From Corynebacterium lowii (GTDB lineage: Bacteria > Actinomycetota > Actinomycetes > Mycobacteriales > Mycobacteriaceae), in NCBI RefSeq assembly GCF_001412085.1, contig NZ_LKEV01000001.1, positions 248,001-312,000 on the forward strand: 64,000 nucleotides of DNA, given 5' to 3'. A program made the translations under genes and the position numbers. The notes below the pieces were generated by a model. The model was given only the letters and a program-made list of their open reading frames with translations. It did not search any database and was not told the DNA's origin. Below, in pieces: positions 55,746-64,000 of the stretch. Position 1 is the first letter of the stretch, and each line of letters starts with the position of its first letter.

Positions 55746-58700
55746 GGGCTTGAAGAAATCGTTTGCTTTGTCTGGTACGGCAAAGAAGATTATTTCCTTC
55801 TTGGCTGCCCTTTTTGTTGTCTTTTCGGGCTCTACTGCTGTAGCGAACGCTCTCGATTACGGAGAGACGGTCAATACGGCGGATAGTGGCCTATACAACA
55901 AAAACATCGTCACTCCTGATAGCGTTAACCATATTGCTGGGATTTTCACGGTTAATGAAACATCGGGTGTGCCGATTTCCGGCCTGTACGCATACTGCGT
56001 TGAGGCAGGAGTCGCTTCGCGAGAGTCCAACGGTAAAATTGTTAACTGGGCCGATTACAATAAGGTCGCTAACGATACCAGCCTTAAGGACGATGCGAAT
56101 AAGGAAAAGATTAACTGGATCCTTCACAATGCTTACCCCTTGCTCTCGGAGCAGGAACTTGGCGAGAAGGTTGGAGTTAAGAATCCGAAGACGCTTTCCA
56201 AGGCTGATGCTGTAGGAGCTACGCAGGCGGCTATTTGGTATTACTCTGATGGTCTAGATCTTTCCGATGCTCCGGCTATTAAGAATAACGACAACGTTAA
56301 GAAGATTTATGAGTACTTGACCGGCTCGGAGAACGTGGGCCGCAAGGAAAATACGTCTGGTTCCAACCGCACCGGTGCCTTCCTTGATAATGAGAAGGGC
56401 CAGAAGAAGGTTGTGGTTGACGACACGACGCCTCCGGATCCGGAGCCTACCCCGGGGCCGACTTCCGAGGAAGAGACCACTCCCGAAGAGACCACCTCGG
56501 TAACAGAGGAACGTCCGGAGCCGAAGAACCCGAAGATCGGTACGTCGGCCGAGTTTGCTGATGGTGCTGACCGTGTGGTTGCTGGCGCTACGGTGAATGA
56601 CACTGTGACGTATGAGGATTTGGTGCTGGGTAAGGCTTATACGCTTGAGGCTCAGTTGGTTGATAAGACTGATGAGTCGAAGGTTGTGGGTTCCGGTTCT
56701 GCGGAGTTCACGGCGGATGAGTCCGGTAAGGGTTCTGTGGTTGTTCCGATCAAGGTCAATGATGATCTTGAGGGTTCTGTTGCTGCGGCTGTGGCGTTTG
56801 AGACGTTGAAGTCTTCTGATGAGGAGGCTCAGGCTAATAAGGCTGAGGATCTTCCGGAGGGTTCGGCGCCGGACGTGATTGCTGAGCATAAGGACATCAA
56901 TGATGAGGCTCAGACGGTGACGTCGGGTGAGTTACCTGAGGCGAAGCTGGAGCTGAAGAAGTACATCGGTACGGAGGAGTTCGCTGGTTCTGAGAAGAAG
57001 CAGGAGGCTCCGGGTGCTGAGGGTGTTATTGACGCTCAGAGTGCTGATGAGGCTTTCCAGGCTGCGGCTGCTGGTGATGAGCTGACGGTGACGTTTGCTG
57101 TGACGAATACTGGCAAGTTGGATATGAAGGACGTGTCTGTTGCGGATGCGTTGCTTGATACGGATACTGCTGGTATTGAGCCCGGTACGGTTTCCCCGGA
57201 GAAGCAGGACATCAAGATCGGCGAGACGAAGTACTTTACGGCGAAGATTGCTGCGCCGGAGGCTGGGAAGCTGCATGCTGACCAGGCGAAGGCGGAGGGT
57301 ACTCCGGTTGATGAGGATGGCAAGGAAGTGCCGTTCAAGGATTCCGAGGGTAACGAGCAGAAGCCGGGTACGCGTGTTCCGTCGAATGAGGATCCTGCTC
57401 ATGCGGTAACGCCGGAGAAGGATGTTCGTCCTGCTGGTATTTCGTTGAAGAAGTACATCGGTGCGAAGACGGATGTTGCTTCTGTGGAGGCTGCTGAGAA
57501 GTTGAATGATTCTCAGACGGCGGATGCTGCTGGTGATGATTTGACGGTGGCGTTTGTGGTGGAAAACGTTGGTGAGTTGGATCTGAAGGATATTGCTACG
57601 CCTTCGGATGAGGCTATTACTGAGGCGTTCACGAATGCTGTTGATAACACTGTTTCTGGTGTGGATGCTGGTACTCCGCAGGTGACGAATATTCGCTTGG
57701 CTGAGTTTGCGGGTAATGCTGATAATCAGAAGCTGCTGAAGCCTGAGGGCAAGGTGGTTTTCGTTGGTGATTTGAAGGCTCCGGATGCTGAGAAGTTGCA
57801 TGCGGATAAGGCTTCGTCTGCTGGTACGCCGGTGGATGAGGATGGCAAGCCGGTTGAGTACACGCCGTTGGATGAGAATGGCAAGCCGAAGCAGGGTGAG
57901 GATGGTCAGCCGCAGGTGGTTGATGCGTCTACTCCTGTGGAGTCGAATGAGGATCAGGCTCATGCCACCACCCCGGGCAAGGATTTGGAGCCTGAGGTTG
58001 CTACCTCTGCGTCGGTGGATAAGGACAGCAAGGTTGCTGTTGTTGCTTCCGATGAGGCTCAGACGGTGTTCGATACGGTGACTGTGGAGAACGTGGTTGA
58101 GGGCAAGGAGTACACGCTTGAGGCGCAGTTGATGAAGAAGTCTGATTCTTCTGCGATTGAGGGTGCTTCTGCTTCCAAGACGTTTGTTGCTGATGCTTCT
58201 GGTCTGTCTGATTTCGTGAAGAATGAGGATGGTTCGGTTTCTGGTTCTGTGGTGGTGGAGATTCCGTTGCCGGCGAAGTCGTTGGCTGCGGGTGATTCTG
58301 CTGTTGCTTTCGAGGAGTTGACCTCGACGGTCGTGGATGCCAAGGGCAATGAGACTCCGGATGCGAAGGCTCCGAATGCGATTGCTGAGCACAAGGACAT
58401 CGCGGATGAGAAGCAGACGGTTACCTATGAGGTGAAGCAGCACCCTGAGTTGGAGTTGAAGAAGTACATCAACGACAACGATGCTCAGGACTGGGCCACC
58501 GCGGAAGAGCTGGAGCCGGGCGAGAAGGCCACGGTGAAGTTCGTGGTGACCAACACCGGTAACGTCGATCTGTTCAACGTCACCCTCTCTGATGAGACGG
58601 TGGAGGGCGTTGGCGATGTTGAGAACATCACGCCTAAGCAGATTGATCGCCTGAACGTGGGTGATTCTGCGGAGTTCACCGGCGAGCTGACGCTGCCGGA

Positions 58701-61014
58701 GGGCAACCAGGAGCACAAGGATGTGGCGAAGGCTGAGGGTGTTCCGCCGAGCCCGGAGAATCCGGATAAGCCTGGTGAGGATCAGCCGAAGGTTCCGTCG
58801 AATGAGGATCCGGCCCACGCCAAGACGCCGGATAAGGATACGAAGCCGAGTGTGAAGCCCTCGGAGTCTGTTCCTGCCTCCGAAACTCCGGAGAACCCGG
58901 AGCCGACGCCGTCGGATGAGCCTTCTGATGAGCCGAAGCCGACTCCGTCCGAGTCGACGCCTGCGCCTGAGCCGTCCTCGACGCAGCCGAGTGAGCCCGA
59001 AGAGCCGGGCGAGCCGGTGACCGAGGAACCGGAAGAGCCGGAGGAGCTTGGTACTGCGAAGCTGGAGCTGAAGAAGTACATCGGTACGGAGGAGTTCGCT
59101 GGGTCTGAGAAGGCACAGTCTGCTCCGGGTGCTGAGGGTGTTATTGACGCTCAGACTGCCGATGATGCCTTCAAGGCCGAGGGCGCAGATCAGGACCTGA
59201 CGGTGACGTTCGCGGTGACGAACACGGGCACGCTGGATATGAAGGATGTGTCGGTGGCCGATAAGCTCACCGCGGCGGATACCGCTGGCGTTGAGCTGGG
59301 TACGATTTCGCCTGCTAAGCAGGATGTGAAGGCTGGCGAGACGGTGTACTTCACCGCAAAGGTGAAGGCTCCGGAGGCTGGCAAGCTGCATGCTGATGAG
59401 GCGAAGGCGGAGGGTACTCCGGTGGATAAGGACGGCAAGGAAGTGCCGTTCAAGGATGCTGATGGCAAGGAGCAGAAGCCGGGCACGAAGGTTCCCTCTA
59501 ACGAGGATCCTGCCCACGCGGTGACCCCGGATGAGCCGGAGAAGCCTGCCGAGCTGAAGCCGTCCATCAAGACCTCGGTGGATCCGAAGTCCATGTCCAT
59601 TGCCCCTGGTGGCAAGGTTGTGGATACGGTTACCTACGAGGGCCTGAAGCCGGATACCGAGTACACCCTGAACGCTCAGATGGTGGATAAGAACGATGCC
59701 ACCCGCGTGATTGGTTCGGGCGAGAAGACGTTTACGACGCCGAAGTCGGAGGAAGACTCCGTTTCCGGTGAGGTTGACGTGGACATCTCGTTCAACGCCA
59801 ATGCGAAGGATGTATCTTCTGCCGTTGCCTTCGAGGAACTGACCTCCAAGGTGGTGGATGCCAAGGGCAACGCCACCCCGGATGCCACGACCCCGAACGC
59901 GATTGCTGAGCACAAGGACATCAACGATGCCGCTCAGACTGTGAATGATGCCGATGCACCTGTGACTCCGAAGCTGGAGTTGAAGAAGTACATCAACGGC
60001 AATGATTCGCAGAAGTGGGATGCTGCGGAGTCCTTGAAGCCGGGTGAAAAGGCTGAGGTGACCTTCGTGGTGACCAACACCGGCAACGTGGACCTGAAGG
60101 ATGTCACGGTTGACGATGAGACGGTGGAGGGCGTTGGTGACGTCACCAACATTTCCCCGTCGAGCGTTGATCTGCTGAAGGTTGGCGAGTCGGCAACGTT
60201 CACCGGTGAGCTGGTCCTGCCGGAAGGCGATCAGAAGCACAAGGACGAGGCGAAGGCCGCTGGCGTTCCTGTTGACGAGTCGGGCAAGGAGCACAAGCCG
60301 GGCGAGAAGGTTGTTTCGGACAAGGATCCTGCTCACGCAGTGACTCCGAGCGAGGATCAGCCTGCTAAGCCGGAGCCGAAGCCCTCTGAGGAGCCGAAGC
60401 CTTCTGAGGAGCCGAAGCCTTCTGAGGAGCCGAAGCCTTCTGAGTCCACGCCTGTGGTGCCGGTGAAGCCGGAGCCGGGTAAGCCTGCTCCGAAGATCAC
60501 CACGGATGCGGCCATTGAGGATAATGGTGCTCTGGTGGCTGGTGCCACGGTGGTGGATACGGTGAGCTTTACCGGCCTGGAGGCTGGTAAGAAGTACACC
60601 TTGGATGCTGAGCTGATGTGCAAGGCGTCTGGTGCCGCTACGGGTGCTACTGCGAAGGTGGTCTTTGTGCCGCAGGTTGCTGATGGGCAGATTAATGTGC
60701 CCATTGCGGTGACTGATGGTGACTGTTCTGAGCAGGTGGCCTTTGAGACGCTGCGGGATTCTTCCGGGGCTGTGGTGGCTGTGCATCATGACATTAATGA
60801 TGCTGCTCAGACGGTGACGGCTCGTGATGTTGTGGAGAAGCCTGCTCCTTCGCAGAAGACTGTGGAGAAGAAGCAGGATAAGAACGTCACGGTGGTTACT
60901 GAGGATGCGCCTGAGGTGGGTAAGGCGGTGGCGCCGAAGACGCCGCGTCGTTCCATTAAGGCGATTCCGTCTGGTTCGTTGGTGTTGGAGGAGGGTATGC
61001 CCTCTCACATCTAG
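55732..61014 (+). CDS. Giant thioester (TQXA)/VaFE-repeat surface adhesin, no visible sorting signal
   Basis: 1760 residues from ATG 55732 (ATG 55717 is an alternative). Signal peptide about residues 10-41 (ends AVANA). Thioester domain with Cys89 (YAYCVEAG) and Gln165 (GATQAAIW), expected to form a Cys-Gln bond that can attach covalently to host amines. Then an acidic Pro-rich linker, and alternating domains: four VaFE repeats (each DTVTY...YTLEAQL...VAFEEL/VAFETL...AEHKDINDEAQTV) and five LELKKYI(G/N) domains. Pro/Ser linkers (PSEEPKPSEEPK) separate the last blocks. The C-terminus KTPRRSIKAIPSG...MPSHI has neither LPXTG nor a membrane helix. Codons are T-rich at third positions compared with neighbours. 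Confidence 0.88.
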   Translation: MSGDEGLKKSFALSGTAKKIISFLAALFVVFSGSTAVANALDYGETVNTADSGLYNKNIVTPDSVNHIAGIFTVNETSGVPISGLYAYCVEAGVASRESNGKIVNWADYNKVANDTSLKDDANKEKINWILHNAYPLLSEQELGEKVGVKNPKTLSKADAVGATQAAIWYYSDGLDLSDAPAIKNNDNVKKIYEYLTGSENVGRKENTSGSNRTGAFLDNEKGQKKVVVDDTTPPDPEPTPGPTSEEETTPEETTSVTEERPEPKNPKIGTSAEFADGADRVVAGATVNDTVTYEDLVLGKAYTLEAQLVDKTDESKVVGSGSAEFTADESGKGSVVVPIKVNDDLEGSVAAAVAFETLKSSDEEAQANKAEDLPEGSAPDVIAEHKDINDEAQTVTSGELPEAKLELKKYIGTEEFAGSEKKQEAPGAEGVIDAQSADEAFQAAAAGDELTVTFAVTNTGKLDMKDVSVADALLDTDTAGIEPGTVSPEKQDIKIGETKYFTAKIAAPEAGKLHADQAKAEGTPVDEDGKEVPFKDSEGNEQKPGTRVPSNEDPAHAVTPEKDVRPAGISLKKYIGAKTDVASVEAAEKLNDSQTADAAGDDLTVAFVVENVGELDLKDIATPSDEAITEAFTNAVDNTVSGVDAGTPQVTNIRLAEFAGNADNQKLLKPEGKVVFVGDLKAPDAEKLHADKASSAGTPVDEDGKPVEYTPLDENGKPKQGEDGQPQVVDASTPVESNEDQAHATTPGKDLEPEVATSASVDKDSKVAVVASDEAQTVFDTVTVENVVEGKEYTLEAQLMKKSDSSAIEGASASKTFVADASGLSDFVKNEDGSVSGSVVVEIPLPAKSLAAGDSAVAFEELTSTVVDAKGNETPDAKAPNAIAEHKDIADEKQTVTYEVKQHPELELKKYINDNDAQDWATAEELEPGEKATVKFVVTNTGNVDLFNVTLSDETVEGVGDVENITPKQIDRLNVGDSAEFTGELTLPEGNQEHKDVAKAEGVPPSPENPDKPGEDQPKVPSNEDPAHAKTPDKDTKPSVKPSESVPASETPENPEPTPSDEPSDEPKPTPSESTPAPEPSSTQPSEPEEPGEPVTEEPEEPEELGTAKLELKKYIGTEEFAGSEKAQSAPGAEGVIDAQTADDAFKAEGADQDLTVTFAVTNTGTLDMKDVSVADKLTAADTAGVELGTISPAKQDVKAGETVYFTAKVKAPEAGKLHADEAKAEGTPVDKDGKEVPFKDADGKEQKPGTKVPSNEDPAHAVTPDEPEKPAELKPSIKTSVDPKSMSIAPGGKVVDTVTYEGLKPDTEYTLNAQMVDKNDATRVIGSGEKTFTTPKSEEDSVSGEVDVDISFNANAKDVSSAVAFEELTSKVVDAKGNATPDATTPNAIAEHKDINDAAQTVNDADAPVTPKLELKKYINGNDSQKWDAAESLKPGEKAEVTFVVTNTGNVDLKDVTVDDETVEGVGDVTNISPSSVDLLKVGESATFTGELVLPEGDQKHKDEAKAAGVPVDESGKEHKPGEKVVSDKDPAHAVTPSEDQPAKPEPKPSEEPKPSEEPKPSEEPKPSESTPVVPVKPEPGKPAPKITTDAAIEDNGALVAGATVVDTVSFTGLEAGKKYTLDAELMCKASGAATGATAKVVFVPQVADGQINVPIAVTDGDCSEQVAFETLRDSSGAVVAVHHDINDAAQTVTARDVVEKPAPSQKTVEKKQDKNVTVVTEDAPEVGKAVAPKTPRRSIKAIPSGSLVLEEGMPSHI
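56935..57417 (+). repeat. Intragenic long repeat, first copy
   Basis: Encodes the KLELKKYIGTEEFAGSE... domain. It is closely similar, with long identical stretches, to 59055-59525. Confidence 0.7.
59055..59525 (+). repeat. Intragenic long repeat, second copy
   Basis: Second copy of the same domain; the first 50 bases differ from copy one at only one or two positions. A likely recombination site for domain-number variation. Confidence 0.7.
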
Positions 61015-61044
61015 TGCCAATGCACTAGCCAGATGATCTAAAAG

Positions 61045-61093
61045 AAGGAGGGGTGGTGAGTTCCTGTTACGGGAACCACCACCCCTCCTTTTG
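61045..61093 (+). terminator. Terminator of the surface-protein gene
   Basis: 14-bp arms AAGGAGGGGTGGTG / CACCACCCCTCCTT, followed by TTTT overlap and TTGC; 30 nt after the stop. Confidence 0.88.
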
Positions 61094-61124
61094 CTATGCA
61101 TGGCCGCGGCTACGTGCCGCAATA

Positions 61125-61150
61125 AATAAAGCCCCCACAGCAGTGGGGGC
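61125..61150 (-). terminator. Terminator of the small exported-protein gene
   Basis: GCCCCCAC / GTGGGGGC perfect stem; on the minus strand it is followed by TTTATTTATT. Confidence 0.88.
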
Positions 61151-61166
61151 AGAATCAGGGATTCGT

Positions 61167-61487
61167 TTATAGCCTGATGGTCTCGGCGTTGAGGACACCG
61201 GAATCACAGGTCACCAGCGCTACGCGGGTAACGCGGGAGCCTGCGCCCACAAAGGACCAGGCGCTTTCTTTCTCCTCGCCGGAGGTGCACACTGCCTTCG
61301 TGGCTAGCTGGCCGTCTGTGCTGGCGGGATCGCAGTCCGTCCACGCATTATTTCCATCAACATAGGCCTGGCAGCCGTTTGAATCTTCACCCTGGTACCC
61401 GGCGCTAGCGAGGGCACTGGGGGAGAGGAGAGCGAGCCCGGAGGCCGCCATAAGCATCGCGGTGCTGATTCGCTTCGTCACGATCAT
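61167..61487 (-). CDS. Small exported protein of unknown function
   Basis: 106 residues. ATG 61487 with AAAGGA 4 nt upstream. Signal peptide MIVTKRISTAMLMAASGLALLSPSALA, cleavage near ALA-SAG. The mature part of about 78 residues has four Cys (NGCQAYV, TDCDPA, AVCTSG, VTCDSG), suggesting two disulfides, and is otherwise acidic. No family recognised. Own terminator; convergent with the adhesin gene. Confidence 0.7.
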   Translation of the reverse strand: MIVTKRISTAMLMAASGLALLSPSALASAGYQGEDSNGCQAYVDGNNAWTDCDPASTDGQLATKAVCTSGEEKESAWSFVGAGSRVTRVALVTCDSGVLNAETIRL

Positions 61488-61576
61488 TGTTTCCTTTCTG
61501 ATTCGGATTCTGTGTGATCGTTAAGCAATCTACTATGGGCATCTCTGCTGGTTGAAAATGGAAACTTGGTAGCGCT

Positions 61577-63505
61577 TCATTGCGGGGAAGAACTGAGGCG
61601 GCGGTAGATGCCGGCCACCAGCAGCACAAAGACGATGAGGCCCACCCACTGTGCGGCGCCCTCGTAGCCCTCCGGGAATATGCCAAGCGGGGCGGATTTT
61701 CCGGTGGCGGCGATGATACCGGCATGAAGCACGCCGAAGAGGCTTTCACCCACGATGAGCCCGGTGGCGAGGAGAGTGCCCAGGCGCGTGAGCTTTTCTG
61801 GGTGGGCGCTGCGGGCCGCGTAGCGGTTGTACAGGGTACCGATCACGCTGCCTAGGGCGATGACGATGGTCAGCCCGAGGGGAAGGTACATACCCATTCC
61901 TACGGCGAGCGGCGGGAGCGCCAAGCGCTTTGCGCTAGCGCGCCCGAGGGTTTCGTCGATAGCAATAATGCCTACGGCGATGAGGGCACCCAAGCCCACC
62001 TTGCCCCAATCCAGGGTGCCGCCGAAGATTCCCTGCGATACCGAGGACATGAGCGCGGCTTGGGGCGCGGCGAGGGCGTCCGGCCCGGCCCCCTCGGCGC
62101 CCTGGAAACCGAAGGCGTGGAGCATGAGCTGGAGAATCGGGGGAATGACGAGGGAACCAAAGACCACGCCGATGATGAGGGCCACCTGTTGCTTCCAGGG
62201 GGTAGCGCCCACGAGCTGGCCGGTTTTGAGGTCTTGGAGATTGTCATTGGAGATGGTGGCGATGCCGAAGATCACGGCGGCGGTGAAGAGGGTATAGGCC
62301 ACCAGGGCGGTGGGATTGGTGGCGGATTCCTCCCCGGTGGCGACCTTAATGAGCAGGGCGGTGGCGAGCACGGTGATGATGCCCATTGAGGAGATGGGGC
62401 TATTGGAGGCCCCGATGAGTCCCGCCATATAGCCGCAGACGGCGGCGATGAGCAGGCCGGAAATCAGAGTGAATACCACGCTGAGCAGAATCAGGGTGCC
62501 GGTGTGGTGGCTGATCTCCGTGCCGCGCAGGAAGTTCCAGAGCAGGAGGCCGATGGGGAGCATGGAAACTCCAATGCTGCCGAGCACGAGGGGGAAGGGA
62601 ATATCGCGCTCGATGAGTTCCACCTGCTGCCCGCCCTGGCGAGCGCGGGAGGAAAGGATGGAGGAATAAATACCCCTGGCGATGGGGCCGATGATTTTAA
62701 GAAGCGTCCACAGCGCGGCCACGGCCATGGCACCCGCGCCGATGAAGCGAACATCGTTGCGGAATGCGGCGCTCACGGCCTCGGAGATGTTGCCAGAAGC
62801 GGGTACCTCGCCGCGCGTAAAGAGCGGCAGGAGCACGCCGTGAGAGATGAGCACGCCCACGAACATCGCGGCTCCCACGGTGATGCCCACCAGGTGCCCC
62901 ACGCCGATGAGGGCGAGCGAAAGGCTGCCGCCGATCATGGTGCCACCCGTGCCCACGCGCAGCGCCGTGGAAACCTCCGTGCTCACGGCCTTGAGGGCGC
63001 CGAGCAGCGAGAAGAAGGCGGAAGAGGCAGCGCCTGCAACGATGGCGCGCAGCCCGCGGCGATTTTCCTCCTCGGAGCGGCTTTCATCGCCCACGCGCAG
63101 CACCTCGGCGGCGGCGACGCCCTCGGGGAAGGGAAGATCGGAGCCGGTGACGAGCGCGCGGCGCAGCGGTATGGAATACATGACGCCCAAAACGCCGCCG
63201 ATCATGCACACCAGGAGCGTGGTCCAATAGGGGAAACCCTGCCACCACCCCACCATCACCAGGCCGGGGAGCACGAAGATGATAGCGGAGAGCGTGCCGG
63301 CGGCGGAGGCGATGGTTTGCACGATGTTGTTTTCCACCACGGTGTGATGCCTAAACCGGCGCAGCACCGCCATAGAGATCACCGCAGCCGGGATAGAGGT
63401 GGCAAAGGTGAGGCCCACCTTGAGGCCTAAATAAACGTTGGCGGCGGTGAAAACCAGGGTGATGAGTCCACCGAGGATCACCGCCCGCATAGTGAGTTCG
63501 CGCAA
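61577..63505 (-). CDS. OPT-family oligopeptide transporter
   Basis: 642 residues with about 15 helices. TTG 63505 is the chosen start because GGAGG lies 6 nt upstream; ATG 63490 is the alternative. Typical OPT sequence: RAVILGGLITLVFTAANVYLGLKVGLTFATSIPAAVISM and SDLPFPEGVAAAEVL, with NxxG-like loops (SNSPISSMG, ISNDNLQDLKTGQLVGATPWKQQVALIIG). It belongs to the prokaryotic branch annotated as oligopeptide or metal-chelate transporters; the substrate cannot be read. Transcribed after ogt on the same strand. Confidence 0.88.
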   Translation of the reverse strand: MRELTMRAVILGGLITLVFTAANVYLGLKVGLTFATSIPAAVISMAVLRRFRHHTVVENNIVQTIASAAGTLSAIIFVLPGLVMVGWWQGFPYWTTLLVCMIGGVLGVMYSIPLRRALVTGSDLPFPEGVAAAEVLRVGDESRSEEENRRGLRAIVAGAASSAFFSLLGALKAVSTEVSTALRVGTGGTMIGGSLSLALIGVGHLVGITVGAAMFVGVLISHGVLLPLFTRGEVPASGNISEAVSAAFRNDVRFIGAGAMAVAALWTLLKIIGPIARGIYSSILSSRARQGGQQVELIERDIPFPLVLGSIGVSMLPIGLLLWNFLRGTEISHHTGTLILLSVVFTLISGLLIAAVCGYMAGLIGASNSPISSMGIITVLATALLIKVATGEESATNPTALVAYTLFTAAVIFGIATISNDNLQDLKTGQLVGATPWKQQVALIIGVVFGSLVIPPILQLMLHAFGFQGAEGAGPDALAAPQAALMSSVSQGIFGGTLDWGKVGLGALIAVGIIAIDETLGRASAKRLALPPLAVGMGMYLPLGLTIVIALGSVIGTLYNRYAARSAHPEKLTRLGTLLATGLIVGESLFGVLHAGIIAATGKSAPLGIFPEGYEGAAQWVGLIVFVLLVAGIYRRLSSSPQ

Positions 63506-63573
63506 GGCGCACCTCCAAGATCGGGAAATACGAAGATGAAGGTAGATTACTCCCTATTGCTCGATAGGAAAGA

Positions 63574-64000
63574 TCACCAAGCGCCCTCTAGGCGCAGCAA
63601 CCACTCCTTAGCCGCGAGGCCCCCGGCATAGCCGCCCAGGGAGCCGTCGGAACGCAAAACCCTATGGCAGGGCGCGATGATGGGCAGGGGATTGGTGCGG
63701 CAACCACTGCCGACGGCGCGGGCTGCCCTCGGGGCGTCGAGGGCAGCGGCGATCTCGCCATAGCTGCTGGTGTGGCCGTACCCGATGGAAAGGAGATGGC
63801 GCTGTACTCGCAGGCGGAAACCGGAGGAGGCGCCCCAATCCAGGGGGACGTCGAAAGTGCGGCGCCGCCCGGCAAAGTATTCCTCTAGTTGAACCCGCGC
63901 GGCCTCCACGAAGGGGGAATCGGTGGATTCACCGGGGCCGAAGAGTATGTGCGTGAGCCCCTGCGGGGAGGCCAGGAGGGTGAGGGGGCCGATGGGGGTA
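63574..64000 (-). CDS. ogt: Methylated-DNA--protein-cysteine methyltransferase (N-terminus beyond window)
   Basis: The frame is open to the right edge (...TPIGPLTLLASPQGLTHILFG...), so the start codon lies outside. The acceptor motif is APCHRVL with the alkyl-accepting Cys, preceded by GSGCRTNPLPII and followed by GSLGGYAGGLAAKEWLLRLEG. It repairs O6-alkylguanine by suicidal transfer. The visible 142 codons cover the C-terminal domain and part of the N-terminal domain. Confidence 0.9.
   Translation of the reverse strand, partial: TPIGPLTLLASPQGLTHILFGPGESTDSPFVEAARVQLEEYFAGRRRTFDVPLDWGASSGFRLRVQRHLLSIGYGHTSSYGEIAAALDAPRAARAVGSGCRTNPLPIIAPCHRVLRSDGSLGGYAGGLAAKEWLLRLEGAW

Noticed and set aside
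56932..61122. An uninterrupted minus-strand reading frame of about 1396 codons antisense to the adhesin
   Set aside because: It mirrors the adhesin's codon bias (few TAA/TAG/TGA complements) and repeat structure; the product is basic low-complexity sequence without signal, domain or RBS.

Overview
The window is chromosomal DNA of a high-GC actinobacterium, almost certainly a Corynebacterium. The calls rest on recognisable proteins and on gene orders I know from C. glutamicum and Mycobacterium: gatD-murT, leuA, lysC-asd, sigC, katA; the mrp antiporter operon; whcA(whiB)-ponA; glxR, nth, marP; and 6C RNA, ssd, tad operon, helicase, cspA, topA.

Layout. 1-13.3 kb: lipid II amidation (gatD end, murT), a BRCT protein with a degenerate exonuclease fold, a Pro-rich membrane protein, leuA behind a short Leu-rich leader peptide, a PIG-V-like membrane glycosyltransferase, a DMT-type membrane protein, lysC-asd, a YkvI-like transporter and sigC. 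13.4-24.1 kb: catalase and Ohr (peroxide defence), the six-gene mrpACDEFG Na+/H+ antiporter operon, a heptad-repeat membrane protein and a membrane-anchored EEP-family protein. 24.46-30.15 kb: a compact 5.6-kb integrative element in the 3' part of tRNA-Pro(CGG), with a RepSA-like HUH replication initiator, XRE repressor, small protein, FtsK/Tra-type translocase, excisionase and tyrosine integrase; this is the layout of a minimal actinomycete integrative and conjugative element (AICE). 30.3-43.3 kb: metallophosphoesterase, YqeY, PBP1a, WhiB-type regulator, RidA, a metallo-beta-lactamase-fold protein, GlxR, then nth, TlpA-like, Nudix, marP, an alpha/beta hydrolase and a holin-like protein, in the mycobacterial order. 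43.4-48.0 kb: 6C RNA, two exact DnaA boxes, and the ssd-tadA-tadB-tadC-flp-tadE-tadF pilus/secretion operon. 48.0-64.0 kb: DUF1998-type helicase, cspA, a secreted metzincin, DedA, topA, a 1760-residue thioester/VaFE-repeat surface protein, a small exported protein, an OPT transporter and the start-truncated ogt.

Structure not explained by genes. (1) Three intergenic clusters (10.9-11.3, 24.1-24.4, 36.2-36.6 kb) consist of 50-65 bp palindromic units built on GGGGTGCCA...TGGCACCCC arms. (2) A 13-mer, GCTTATCGACGCC, occurs nine times exactly on the two strands, three times in loops of those palindromes and several times inside genes. (3) Many operon-leading genes have a TANNNT hexamer 6-8 nt before the start codon and no Shine-Dalgarno sequence, which suggests leaderless mRNAs. 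(4) The leuA leader can pair over 8 nt with the leuA ribosome-binding/start region. Statements about regulation are inferences from sequence only.
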